The translations under genes and the position numbers were made by a program. From Chryseobacterium phosphatilyticum (GTDB lineage: Bacteria > Bacteroidota > Bacteroidia > Flavobacteriales > Weeksellaceae): a stretch of DNA of 64,000 nt. Position 1 is the stretch's first letter. Each line of letters opens with the position of its first letter. Location of the stretch: the NCBI RefSeq assembly GCF_002899825.2, contig NZ_PPED02000002.1, positions 410,159 through 474,158 of the forward strand. The letters are read 5' to 3'. Positions 44,968-52,908 of this stretch are shown here, piece after piece. The notes beneath the pieces are model-generated. The model did no database searches. It was not told the origin of the DNA and was given only the letters and a program-made list of their open reading frames with translations.

Positions 44968-44995
44968 TTGAATTCATATAAGTTCCGTACTTTTG
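44968..44995 (+). promoter_or_regulatory. Promoter of the secreted 147-aa protein
   Basis: TTG (44968-44970), 17-bp spacer, TACTTTTG (44988-44995); exact consensus, 21 bp before the ATG. Confidence 0.78.
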
Positions 44996-45016
44996 ATATA
45001 CCAAATTACTTTACTT

Positions 45017-45460
45017 ATGAAAAAATCAATTTTTACAGTATCGGCTTTCATCGGGCTACTGACTATTACCACTTCATTTTCTTCTAAAGATATAATGAAA
45101 ACTGAGTTAAAAGAACGTTCAGAAGTATCTGATAAAGAAACAAAGGAGCAAACGTACAAAATTCGTTATGGACTTTTGTCACAGAATGGAACTAAGATTC
45201 TTTCAGGTAATTATGATGTAGGCAGTTTTATTGCTGAAAGTGCAAGTACGGGAGATATCTATGAAACTTATTATGGTGGCGGTTTTCAATCGGTACCTCA
45301 ATATTATGAAGGTCTTCCTGCAGGTACATACACGTTTTCTGCAATGCAGGGACAAGGAGGTTGGGTTGGTTATGGATCGGTAGTAGCTACCGTTTCTGAT
45401 GCAACCGTAGATGCTGATGGGTATGTAACGGTATATATTCCTATTATCTGGGAAGAATAA
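45017..45460 (+). CDS. Secreted protein of unknown function (147 aa)
   Basis: Unrecognised. Starts at ATG 45017 with a signal peptide (MKKSIFTVSAFIGLLTITTSFSS), then about 25 charged residues, then a compact beta-rich domain: TYKIRYGLLSQNGTKILSGNYDVGSFI, YYGGGFQSVPQYYEGLPAGTYTFSAMQGQGGWVGYGSVVATVSD and VTVYIPIIWEE. It has no Cys in the mature part and no T9SS tail, so it may be a small periplasmic or surface protein. Own promoter and terminator. Confidence 0.75.
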   Translation: MKKSIFTVSAFIGLLTITTSFSSKDIMKTELKERSEVSDKETKEQTYKIRYGLLSQNGTKILSGNYDVGSFIAESASTGDIYETYYGGGFQSVPQYYEGLPAGTYTFSAMQGQGGWVGYGSVVATVSDATVDADGYVTVYIPIIWEE

Positions 45461-45494
45461 CTTTGTGAAAAACAAAATATTTGACTACATTTAC

Positions 45495-45518
45495 AAATCC
45501 TCGTAATGAGGATTTTTT
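45495..45518 (+). terminator. Terminator after secreted 147-aa protein
   Basis: AAATCCTC (45495-45502), loop GTAAT, GAGGATTT (45508-45515), then T. Confidence 0.82.
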
Positions 45519-45603
45519 AATCAATGTACAGTTAGCAATGGTTTTTCATATTAAGTTTAATGAATGGAGTTGAATTTTAATTATAAAAACTAAAGAAAAC
45601 TGT

Positions 45604-45783
45604 ATGGTAATAGAAATTATTGATGATTCATTAATTTTGGAGTTGATTATTTTGTTTGGGCTATCAATGCTTATTATTTCCGGATGCTATTGTATCCTTA
45701 GAAAAATAAATGATAAATCCGGATTTTGGTGTTATACCTATGATTTTCCTTATTGGAAAAAGTATAACAGGAGAAAATACTAA
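45604..45783 (+). CDS. Small membrane protein (59 aa)
   Basis: Not recognised. The reading frame has one membrane helix (SLILELIILFGLSMLIISGCYCIL) followed by a basic, aromatic cytoplasmic tail (FWCYTYDFPYWKKYNRRKY). It lies in a sparse region but is followed, 65 bp on, by a strong terminator. The length and composition are plausible for a small expressed protein. Confidence 0.5.
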   Translation: MVIEIIDDSLILELIILFGLSMLIISGCYCILRKINDKSGFWCYTYDFPYWKKYNRRKY

Positions 45784-45824
45784 TAAGCGATTTACAATAT
45801 TCTGTTTGGATTTTTCTAAATAGA

Positions 45825-45872
45825 TTTTTTTCATCATTTGTGTTTTTTAGGCCTCCGAATGGAGGCCTTTTA
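45825..45872 (+). terminator. Terminator with conserved TCATCATTTGTG leader (copy A)
   Basis: A 24-nt T-rich block (45825-45848) precedes AGGCCTCC (45849-45856), loop GAAT, GGAGGCCT (45861-45868) and TTTTA. The same 24-nt block occurs at 47220-47243. Confidence 0.8.
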
Positions 45873-45995
45873 TTTTTAATGAGATAATGATTCTCATTAT
45901 AAAATGAAAAGGACAAATGCCGTATTCTGAAATGATGATGTTTATAATTGAAATCAAAACCTTTTATTCCCTACACCTTATCTACCTGATGACTA

Positions 45996-46024
45996 AAAAA
46001 CTCCTCAGGAATTGAGGAGTTTTT
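45996..46024. terminator. Terminator after the glycosyltransferase gene
   Basis: 12-bp perfect stem AAAAACTCCTCA (45996-46007) / complement (46013-46024), bidirectional with T tracts on both strands; on the minus strand it serves the glycosyltransferase gene. Confidence 0.9.
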
Positions 46025-46028
46025 ATCT

Positions 46029-46859
46029 TTATAAATTTAAGCTGATTTTTATTTTATTGATGAGGCGATGTACTTTGTTGGTCTGATAATCCAACAATTC
46101 GTAAATTTCCCGGGAATTAGTGTACGTTTCCGGAACGTCTTGATTGTTTATTTTTTTGATGCCTCTCCTTTTCATCGTATCATGAATTACTTTTGCAAAT
46201 GATTCTTTTGCGCTTTTTTTGGAACCTTGTTGTGATATTCCATTGGAATGAAGACGATACAGATAAAGTGGCTCTCTGATGTATTTTACCTCTCCATATT
46301 CAAGTATTTTCAAGTAAAGGTCCTGATCTACAGCGCTTTTTAACTTGGGGTTGATTCCGGAGGTTTTTAAGTAAATCTCTTTTTTAAATATAAAAAAATG
46401 AGCAAACTGAGTGGGGCAATTAAAAAAGTAGCGGTTGTTGTAAATCTGTTTGGTTCCGGCAAATACTTTGTCTGCTGTGAGGTCGTGATTACAGAGCATC
46501 ATTTGAGAATAGGCAGCAACAATTTTATCATCATTCACGAATTCTCTAATTGTTTTTTCGAGTGCTTCCGGATAAAGGGCATCATCCGGATCAAGGTAGG
46601 CACATAACTCACCTTCAGCATATTTCATGCATTCTCTTTTGGTGAATCCACACCCTTGATTTTTCGAGTTGCTGTATAATCTAAATCGAGAATCATCTTT
46701 AATCAACGATTTTATAGTCTTTATCGAATTGTCTGTAGAGGCATCATCTACAATAATAACTTCCCAGTTTTCATAAGTCTGACTGATCAAAGAGTTATAA
46801 CAGTCCTTAAAATACTTTCCATTATTATAGTTGGCTATAAGTATAGAAAATTTTATCAC
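46029..46859 (-). CDS. Glycosyltransferase family 2 protein
   Basis: A 276-residue GT-A fold enzyme for polysaccharide or glycolipid synthesis. MIKFSILIANYNNGKYFKDC opens it; the nucleotide-sugar site IIVDDASTDNS (35-45) and the metal motif DPDD (90-93) are visible, with the acceptor region near YLYRLHSNG. It starts with GTG at 46857-46859. It has no neighbouring sugar genes, and the AT-rich flanks suggest it might be a lone surface-glycan gene. Confidence 0.88.
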   Translation of the reverse strand: MIKFSILIANYNNGKYFKDCYNSLISQTYENWEVIIVDDASTDNSIKTIKSLIKDDSRFRLYSNSKNQGCGFTKRECMKYAEGELCAYLDPDDALYPEALEKTIREFVNDDKIVAAYSQMMLCNHDLTADKVFAGTKQIYNNRYFFNCPTQFAHFFIFKKEIYLKTSGINPKLKSAVDQDLYLKILEYGEVKYIREPLYLYRLHSNGISQQGSKKSAKESFAKVIHDTMKRRGIKKINNQDVPETYTNSREIYELLDYQTNKVHRLINKIKISLNL

Positions 46860-47219
46860 GTTTTTTTGAATTAAGTTGTTTGTAAAACTATAACATTATC
46901 TACTGTAAAAACATAACTTCGATCATAGCTTCTTATGTAATTTTTTCTTATATTATGGGATTATTAATGCTAATTGTGTTTGAATATATTTTTATTGATA
47001 AAAATAATATAATATTTTAGTTAATAATTTGTATTGCAATAATATAGAGGTTGCCTCAAAGAAAATACAGATCATTTTTTTTTATTAAAGCACTCAATGC
47101 TAAAAGGAAAGAGAATATTAAGGGAATATTTTATGAGTGAAATCATAAAATAAAAAGAAAAGTGGATCTAATTTTGAGATAAGATTAAACGATTAATTTT
47201 TATTTCTGAATATAAAATT

Positions 47220-47269
47220 TTTTTTTCATCATTTGTGTTTTTTGAGGCCTCCAACATTGGGGGCTTTTT
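47220..47269 (+). terminator. Terminator with conserved TCATCATTTGTG leader (copy B)
   Basis: Same 24-nt T-rich block as 45825-45848, then GCCTCC/GGGGGC with one wobble pair and TTTTTA. No recognised gene precedes it. Confidence 0.7.
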
Positions 47270-47773
47270 ATTATTAAAAAATATCAAAAGGGTGATCTCA
47301 GGTTACAAAGCTTAGATTGTTCAACTTTTGTCTTGAGGTTTTAATCATTTCATACTCTTCTTTTTTCAATAATAAGACTTTGCGCATCTCCAATTTCACT
47401 AATTTCAGGCCAGATTTGATATTTGCTTTTTACAAAATCTACTTTTCGGGAAAAAAAATTTTTCATGACATAAAATTTATTGATTCTATTAAATTTAGAA
47501 TAATTTGTGTCGTTTTTTTTATTTTTAAATACCGATTGTTTGTAAAAATATTTAATTATGTTTTTTTTGTAAGAAAATAATGAATTATTTTTTTACTATT
47601 TTTGTATTACTATATTTGTATTGAATATGTTTATGGATTATATTTGTTTGGAATTGTTGTAAATAATAATATGAAATTTACAATAATGTCAAAAAAAAGA
47701 AGATAAATAGTTAAAAGTGTCATTTATTGCTTTGAAAATATATTTAAAAATATTTTTTTCAAAATTGCGATTC

Positions 47774-47869
47774 TGGCACGATTTTTCAATGTACATATGC
47801 AACTCATGTTTAATTTGAGTTTTCATGGTTATTAGTTTTTATCCTCGGAATTTCCGAGGATTTTTTTTT
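47774..47869 (+). ncRNA. Candidate small RNA ending in a strong terminator
   Basis: A TGGCACG (47774-47780) followed by ATTTTTCA resembles a sigma-54 -24/-12 promoter lacking one G. Downstream, AACTCA (47801-47806) pairs with TGAGTT (47816-47821) and a 9-bp perfect hairpin (47841-47849/47853-47861) is followed by nine T. No ORF longer than nine codons is present. A structured RNA of about 80 nt is the best explanation. Confidence 0.4.
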
Positions 47870-48170
47870 CATATAAAACAGTACTTATAAGAAGCTAATT
47901 AATCATGATTCAGGTGTGAAATTTTTAGAGAAATACGATCGTATTGTTTTCAGACAGGTTAAATTCCGCATAAAATGTATCCTTTTCCTCTTTAACGATA
48001 AATATGAAATTCAACTTAGCATATGTGATATAGCTTCATCTGTTTTCTTATGAATTAAGGATTAAATAGTGTTAGGATTAAAAATGCGATGCTACTTTTT
48101 AGAGAATAAAGGAACGTTGGTTCCTTTACATTATCCGAGCTTTTAAATCCAATATTATCAACGGGAAAAT

Positions 48171-48198
48171 AAAAAAACCTCTAAATAAAATTTAGAGG
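48171..48198 (-). terminator. Terminator after tRNA-Cys
   Basis: On the minus strand CCTCTAAAT, loop TTT, ATTTAGAGG (48178-48198) then a T run; 10 bp beyond the tRNA end. Confidence 0.88.
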
Positions 48199-48207
48199 CT
48201 TTTGAAG

Positions 48208-48278
48208 AGGTACCTAGCGGATTCGAACCGCTGTAGATGGTGTTGCAGACCACTGCCTAGCCGCTCGGCCAAAGTACC
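48208..48278 (-). tRNA. tRNA-Cys (anticodon GCA)
   Basis: 71-nt cloverleaf on the minus strand. Acceptor GGTACTT pairs with AGGTACC; the anticodon loop CTGCAAC carries GCA; the T-arm is AGCGG-TTCGAAT-CCGCT. The discriminator base is U73, an identity element of tRNA-Cys. The 3' CCA is not encoded. A strong terminator follows. Confidence 0.97.
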
Positions 48279-48336
48279 ATTTTTACCATTTTTGAGGTGT
48301 GCAAATATAGTAAAAAATCTTTATGAACAAAAGTTT

Positions 48337-48846
48337 TTAGGCAATTTCTTTCTTTCCAAGATCATCAATTTCGCTTTTTGCCTGTTTCTCAGCATTATAA
48401 TTTTTAATATTAATAACCCTTGTTTCACTCCATGTATCATGCCATCCATTTTCTCCCAAAAAAGAAAGTATATCCAGAGGAACAAATCTGCATATATTGC
48501 GGATGAAATAATCTTTGAATGTAGGTTCATTGCCATCAATGCCAATGACTTTGCTTCCTGTAATGTATTTCCCGAGAGATCTTCCTTTAGTAAAATATTC
48601 AATGAAGAATATATATACAAAATAAATTGAGGAAGTTATAAGGATATCTGTAACCCTGCCTACGGTGGCCATTTTTTGTACAATTTCCAGGAAAAAGTCA
48701 TTACCTGTTAATCGGAATAGTAAGGATGACATGACTCCGAAAGCAAATATAATAAAGTATACTACAATTTTGTCAATCAAAAAATGGGCAAGTCTGATCA
48801 GTTTTGTAGACTTATTCCTGTCTACAACAACTAAATATTTTCTCAT
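48337..48846 (-). CDS. RDD-family membrane protein
   Basis: A 169-residue integral membrane protein with the RDD pattern: RLAHFLIDKIVVYFIIFAF, RSLGKYITGSKVIGIDGNEPTFKDYFIRNICRFVPLDILSFLGENGWHDTWS. Three helices are predicted. The family is of uncertain role, sometimes linked to ion or stress tolerance. It is the last gene of the threonine-folB-DUF4403 run, 22 bp after DUF4403 and upstream of tRNA-Cys. Confidence 0.9.
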   Translation of the reverse strand: MRKYLVVVDRNKSTKLIRLAHFLIDKIVVYFIIFAFGVMSSLLFRLTGNDFFLEIVQKMATVGRVTDILITSSIYFVYIFFIEYFTKGRSLGKYITGSKVIGIDGNEPTFKDYFIRNICRFVPLDILSFLGENGWHDTWSETRVINIKNYNAEKQAKSEIDDLGKKEIA

Positions 48847-48868
48847 GTTAGTTATTAGTTAGTTAGTT

Positions 48869-50233
48869 TTAAAATCCGTTCACCAATAATTTTAGGGCTG
48901 CATTGGTGTCTATAACAGCAGTAATTCCGGTGTTGCTTAAAAGAATTTTACTGGGTTTAAGATTAAAAACTTTACCACTCATCTTTAATCCTTTATAATA
49001 TTCTTTATTGAAAGCATCTTCAATACTTTTTCTTGATGTTTCTTCGAGTTCCTGAGTGGGAATTCCATATTCTTCTTCGATCATTTTTACAATTTTTCCC
49101 TGAAATAGAACAGAGGCTGTCTTTTGCAGAATATTGGTTGTCTTCAACTTGAATTTGCTATCGGAAAGAACAATTTTTCTTTTTGTTTCATCATAAACAG
49201 GAATTCCTGAAATGATGGAAGTTCCCTTGATATAACCGTCTGTTTGTGCTTCAATCACAATCCTGTCGTCAATACCATATACCCTGATGTCTGTTACCTT
49301 TACTTTAGAATCGCGGATGTCAAATTCTTTGTTTAAAAAAGTCTTTCGGGCCATATTGCTGGCCTCTGTAAAAGGGATATTGGCCGTAGTTTGCAACACA
49401 AACTTATCTGCGACAGTAGGAGAGAAGTTGAAGTTGGAAACAGCGGTGACCGGTAAAGAGGCCGCAGGTTTATTTCCGGTAAAAGTTTCTGAATAAATAT
49501 CAATTCCAAGAGTTGTATTGATTTGGTTTCCATAAAACTTTAATGGAGTAATATTGACTACTGCAGGGCTAATCTTGAGCCAGGTATTGTATTCTTCCGA
49601 AATATTAAATGGCTGTAGAAAGGTATTCCAGGCCATTAAGGCATATTGCTGGAAGTTCAGCTGAGTCGCCATTTGCTGATCAATTGTTTTGCAGAATTTC
49701 AGCTGTTGCTCTCTCAGGCTTTTTTCTACAATTGGAGTAATAGGTATTTGGATCTTTCCATAATCAAGAACCGGTTTTGTTACCCATCTGAAACCATTGG
49801 GCTGGGTATTGGTGGTAATTGTCCAGTTATTTTTAAATGTTACAGTCGTGTTAAAAGACATTACCGTTTCAAAAGTTGTATTTTGATAGGTATAAACTCC
49901 TAAAGTACCAATTCCTTTTTCTGCCCATATTTTTAAAGGAACTTCAATCAGAAGATTTTGGCTGGTTCCTCCTACAAGGCGAATGGGTCTTGTTTTCCAT
50001 ACTTTTACCTTAAACTGATCATTGTTATTATCAGTATACGAGTCATCCTGATAAATTAAATCTTTTACAGATGCGTTGACCATGTTGCTAAGCTCCGAAA
50101 GCGGAATGGTCACAGGCATGGTAATACTTGACTTAATTTTTGGAAAATTATAAGCAGCCAATTGATTATCTACATTATTCTGGCCAAACGCACTGACAAA
50201 TGCAACTAAAAATAATATTTTAATGAATTTCAA
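48869..50233 (-). CDS. DUF4403 family secreted protein
   Basis: A 454-residue exported protein. The best start is the TTG at 50231-50233, which gives a clean signal peptide (KFIKILFLVAFVSAFGQ) 34 bp after folB; the ORF can be extended to another TTG at 50302, but this would overlap folB. Features: PVTIPLSELSNMVNASVKDLIYQDDSYTDN, VPLKIWAEKGIGTLG, and DIRVYGIDDRIVIEAQTDGYIKG, matching the DUF4403 group, which has repeated lipid-transfer-like (TULIP-like) halves. Function unknown. Confidence 0.82.
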   Translation of the reverse strand: MKFIKILFLVAFVSAFGQNNVDNQLAAYNFPKIKSSITMPVTIPLSELSNMVNASVKDLIYQDDSYTDNNNDQFKVKVWKTRPIRLVGGTSQNLLIEVPLKIWAEKGIGTLGVYTYQNTTFETVMSFNTTVTFKNNWTITTNTQPNGFRWVTKPVLDYGKIQIPITPIVEKSLREQQLKFCKTIDQQMATQLNFQQYALMAWNTFLQPFNISEEYNTWLKISPAVVNITPLKFYGNQINTTLGIDIYSETFTGNKPAASLPVTAVSNFNFSPTVADKFVLQTTANIPFTEASNMARKTFLNKEFDIRDSKVKVTDIRVYGIDDRIVIEAQTDGYIKGTSIISGIPVYDETKRKIVLSDSKFKLKTTNILQKTASVLFQGKIVKMIEEEYGIPTQELEETSRKSIEDAFNKEYYKGLKMSGKVFNLKPSKILLSNTGITAVIDTNAALKLLVNGF

Positions 50234-50267
50234 TTTGTATGTTTTTTTATGAAACGAAAATAAGAAT

Positions 50268-50636
50268 TTAATTTTCAGGCTTAAAGCTTTTTTCCAGTTC
50301 AATGCTGGCTCCCTTCATTTCTCCCTGCATAGGCGGAGCTGTTTTGGTTATTTTAAGCTTAATATAATCGACCTGAGGAAAGCTTTCATTGATTTTTGAG
50401 ATCATTCTTCCTGCTACATGCTCCAGTAATTTTGATTTTATGTTCATTTCCTGATGAATGATGTCATTGATGTCTGCATAGCTGATCGTATCATTCAGGT
50501 CATCAGATTCTGAAGCCTTCCAGAGATCGGTATGAAGTTCTGCATTTATAATATAATAGGTTCCTATAATATTTTCTTCAGGCAGAACTCCATGATAGGC
50601 ATATATTTTTACATCTTCAAGATATATTTTGCTCAT
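50268..50636 (-). CDS. folB: Dihydroneopterin aldolase
   Basis: Folate pathway enzyme converting dihydroneopterin to hydroxymethyldihydropterin. 122 residues, the family length: IYLEDVKIYAYHGVLPEEN at the start with the conserved GxxxxE, DLNDTISYADINDIIH, LLEHVAGRMISKI and KLKITKTAPPMQGEMKGASIEL. Only 5 bp after thrC, in the threonine operon, though unrelated in pathway. Confidence 0.96.
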   Translation of the reverse strand: MSKIYLEDVKIYAYHGVLPEENIIGTYYIINAELHTDLWKASESDDLNDTISYADINDIIHQEMNIKSKLLEHVAGRMISKINESFPQVDYIKLKITKTAPPMQGEMKGASIELEKSFKPEN

Positions 50637-50641
50637 TCTTT

Positions 50642-51946
50642 CTAATTTTTATGAAGCAAAAATCGTCTTAATTCTTCAAAATCTGAACTTATTTCTACAG
50701 TTTTTTTCTCCTTTTTCATCAGGTCAGTAATTGCTTCCGGAATATTGATTTCTGTTTGTATTGCATTTTCTACGGCATCAGGAAATTTTACAGGATGTGC
50801 AGTTCCTAAAATAAATCCTTTCTGATCCGGGTTTTCCTGCAGATATTGTTCCATAGAGGCAAAAGCAACAGCAGCATGTGGGTCAAGTATATAGTTATAC
50901 TTTTTATAAATTTCCGCAATTGTTTGTCTGGTTTTCTTATCATCAATTGAATATCCTGATATTTTATCTTGTAAAGAATTAAATTGCTGCCCAAACAGCT
51001 CCATAATTCTTACGAAGTTGCTTGGATTTCCTACATCCATAGCGTTGGATAGGGTAGGTACAGCTTTTTGTGGTTGAAGGTTGTTTGTTTTCAGATAGTT
51101 TGGGATGATGTCGTTTGCGTTACATGCAGCAATAAAGTGTGCCGCCGGAAGTCCTCTGAAATGTGCTAAGAGTCCGGCACAGATATTACCAAAATTTCCA
51201 CTGGGTACACAAACTACAGGAGCTGCATGTTCATATTTCTGCCATTGCTTCATTGCCAGAAGATAGTAGATTTGCTGGGGAAGCCATCTTGCAATATTGA
51301 TCGAATTGGCTGAAGTCAGAAATAAATTGTTGTTAATCTCTTCGTCAGAGAATGCTTGTTTCACCAGGTTTTGACAATCATCAAAAGTTCCGTTGAGTTC
51401 TAAAGCATATATATTGTTACCTAATGCGGTAAGTTGCTTTTCCTGGACGGGGCTTACTCTGTTTTTAGGATAAAGTATTACCACATCAATTCCCGGAAGA
51501 TCATAAAATCCGTGGGCAACCGCACCTCCTGTATCACCGGAAGTAGCGACCAAAACGGTTACTTTTTTATCATTGTTATTCAAAAAGAACGACAGACATC
51601 TGCTCATAAATCTTGCTCCAATATCTTTAAATGCAAGTGTTGGCCCGTGAAAAAGCTCTAGGATGGAAATTTTATCTGTGATTTTTTTTAATGGAATTTC
51701 AAAACTGACTGTTTCTGAAATGATCTCATGGAGTATTTCTGACGGAATTTCTTCTCCGACAAAGTCTTTCATACATTGATATGCGATCTCATGATCTGAA
51801 TACTGATGGAGATTGCTCATAAACTCTTCTTCGAACTGTGGAATACTTTCCGGAAAAAACAATCCTTTATCCTTGCCTTGTCCTTTAATAGTTGCCGTCT
51901 TGAAATCAACTTTTTCCTGATTGTCTTTTAAGTTATAATATTTCAT
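50642..51946 (-). CDS. thrC: Threonine synthase
   Basis: PLP enzyme that converts O-phosphohomoserine to threonine. 434 residues; GPTLAFKDIGARFMSR has the PLP Lys, VATSGDTGGAVAHGF, VCVPSGNFGNICAGLLA (the PLP phosphate site), and FILGTAHPVKFPDAV. It is 24 bp after thrB in the operon. Family length and all motifs are intact. Confidence 0.97.
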   Translation of the reverse strand: MKYYNLKDNQEKVDFKTATIKGQGKDKGLFFPESIPQFEEEFMSNLHQYSDHEIAYQCMKDFVGEEIPSEILHEIISETVSFEIPLKKITDKISILELFHGPTLAFKDIGARFMSRCLSFFLNNNDKKVTVLVATSGDTGGAVAHGFYDLPGIDVVILYPKNRVSPVQEKQLTALGNNIYALELNGTFDDCQNLVKQAFSDEEINNNLFLTSANSINIARWLPQQIYYLLAMKQWQKYEHAAPVVCVPSGNFGNICAGLLAHFRGLPAAHFIAACNANDIIPNYLKTNNLQPQKAVPTLSNAMDVGNPSNFVRIMELFGQQFNSLQDKISGYSIDDKKTRQTIAEIYKKYNYILDPHAAVAFASMEQYLQENPDQKGFILGTAHPVKFPDAVENAIQTEINIPEAITDLMKKEKKTVEISSDFEELRRFLLHKN

Positions 51947-51970
51947 TGTCTTTTTTATACAGTTGTTATT

Positions 51971-52897
51971 TTATGCTTCTTCAATGATTTTAATTCCTGT
52001 CGGGTTTATTTTTGAAACGTAGGTATAGCTTTCAATTCCAATTTCGTCGTACACCGATTTCATAAGGTGGGCAATCTTCTCGGCAATATCCCTTTTTTCT
52101 GCCAACATAAAAATGGAAGGCCCGGATCCCGAAATTCCACCTCCGAGAGCACCAAGGTCGAGGCTTTTCAATTTAACCTCGTCAAATTTTGGGATTAAAA
52201 TACTTCGGATAGGTTCTATGATGACATCATTAAGGCTTCTTCCGATCAGTGGAAAGTCATTTTTCTGTATACCGGCTACCAGTCCGGCAATATTTCCCCA
52301 TTGCTCTACGGCACTTTTTAGTGTGATACTTTTCTTTAAAATCTGTCTCGAATCTGATGTTTTTACTTCAACCTGCGGATGCACTGCAGTTACAAATAAA
52401 TCCGGAGCATTCAGAGGGATAATGTCGATAGGTTGCGTAGATTTTACCAATGTGATTCCTCCATATATACAAGGTGCTATATTATCTGCGTGGCGTACGC
52501 CGGAAGCCAGTTCTTCTCCAAACATTGCAAAATGTATGATTTCATCCTTAGATAAAATATTTTTTAATAATATATTGGCTCCGAAGGCGGCTCCGGCGGC
52601 GCTTGCCGCACTGGAGCCGAGCCCGCTGCCCGGTTTGATATGCTTGCGGATCACGGCTTCAAATCCTTTGGTCAGTTTTAAATGTTCCTGAATTTTTTGA
52701 AGAACAACTCCCGCAACATTTTTTGAGGGCTCTTGGGGAAGTCCAAAGGAATCTATGTGTCTTATAATGATTTCGGGAGTATCAAGTAATTTAATTTCCA
52801 TTTCATCATAAGGTTCATGGATTGCCATTCCCAGGATATCAAAACCACACACAAGATTGGCAACAGTGGCAGGAACCCTTAATTTTACTTTTTTCAT
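51971..52897 (-). CDS. thrB: Homoserine kinase
   Basis: GHMP kinase that phosphorylates homoserine. 308 residues, with VRVPATVANLVCGFDILGMAI-type start, the ATP loop HIKPGSGLGSSAASAAGAAFGAN, and GGGISGSGPSIFMLA near the C-terminus. It starts 11 bp after thrA and is followed by thrC. Confidence 0.97.
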   Translation of the reverse strand: MKKVKLRVPATVANLVCGFDILGMAIHEPYDEMEIKLLDTPEIIIRHIDSFGLPQEPSKNVAGVVLQKIQEHLKLTKGFEAVIRKHIKPGSGLGSSAASAAGAAFGANILLKNILSKDEIIHFAMFGEELASGVRHADNIAPCIYGGITLVKSTQPIDIIPLNAPDLFVTAVHPQVEVKTSDSRQILKKSITLKSAVEQWGNIAGLVAGIQKNDFPLIGRSLNDVIIEPIRSILIPKFDEVKLKSLDLGALGGGISGSGPSIFMLAEKRDIAEKIAHLMKSVYDEIGIESYTYVSKINPTGIKIIEEA

Positions 52898-52908
52898 ATT
52901 TTCTGTTT

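Larger units (their letters stand above)
44662..45016. other. Intergenic region with small ORF, terminator and promoter
   Basis: 355 bp. It holds a 25-codon ORF starting at 44799 (stop at 44876), a GC-rich terminator at 44901-44926 and the promoter of the next secreted-protein gene. The ORF, very basic at its N-terminus, ends 24 bp before the hairpin and could be a small expressed peptide or part of a small RNA. Confidence 0.5.
46860..48207. other. Very AT-rich 1.35-kb region with few genes
   Basis: No ORF of convincing coding quality. It holds the second copy of the T-rich terminator (47220-47269), several TAnnTTTG sites (around 47596-47644), a candidate small RNA (47774-47869), and the terminator of tRNA-Cys. 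Short minus-strand ORFs at 47350-47466 (38 codons, MKNFFSRKVDFVKSKYQIW) and 47298-47387 (29 codons) have protein-like composition and overlap in different frames, as if from a decayed small gene. A 9-bp hairpin lies at 48107-48128. Confidence 0.5.

Noticed and set aside
47317..47580. 87-codon plus-strand ORF
   Set aside because: Begins at TTG, consists almost wholly of Phe/Ile/Lys/Tyr from AT-rich DNA, and has no start context or neighbour; likely chance.
47774..47790. A definite sigma-54 promoter
   Set aside because: The -24 half is good, but the -12 GC is missing by one base, so it is kept only as a suggestion.
50234..50302. Longer N-terminus of the DUF4403 protein
   Set aside because: It would overlap folB and bury the signal peptide; the TTG at 50233 gives a clean one.
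52113..52691. 192-codon ORF opposite thrB
   Set aside because: Antisense shadow of homoserine kinase, with no features of its own.
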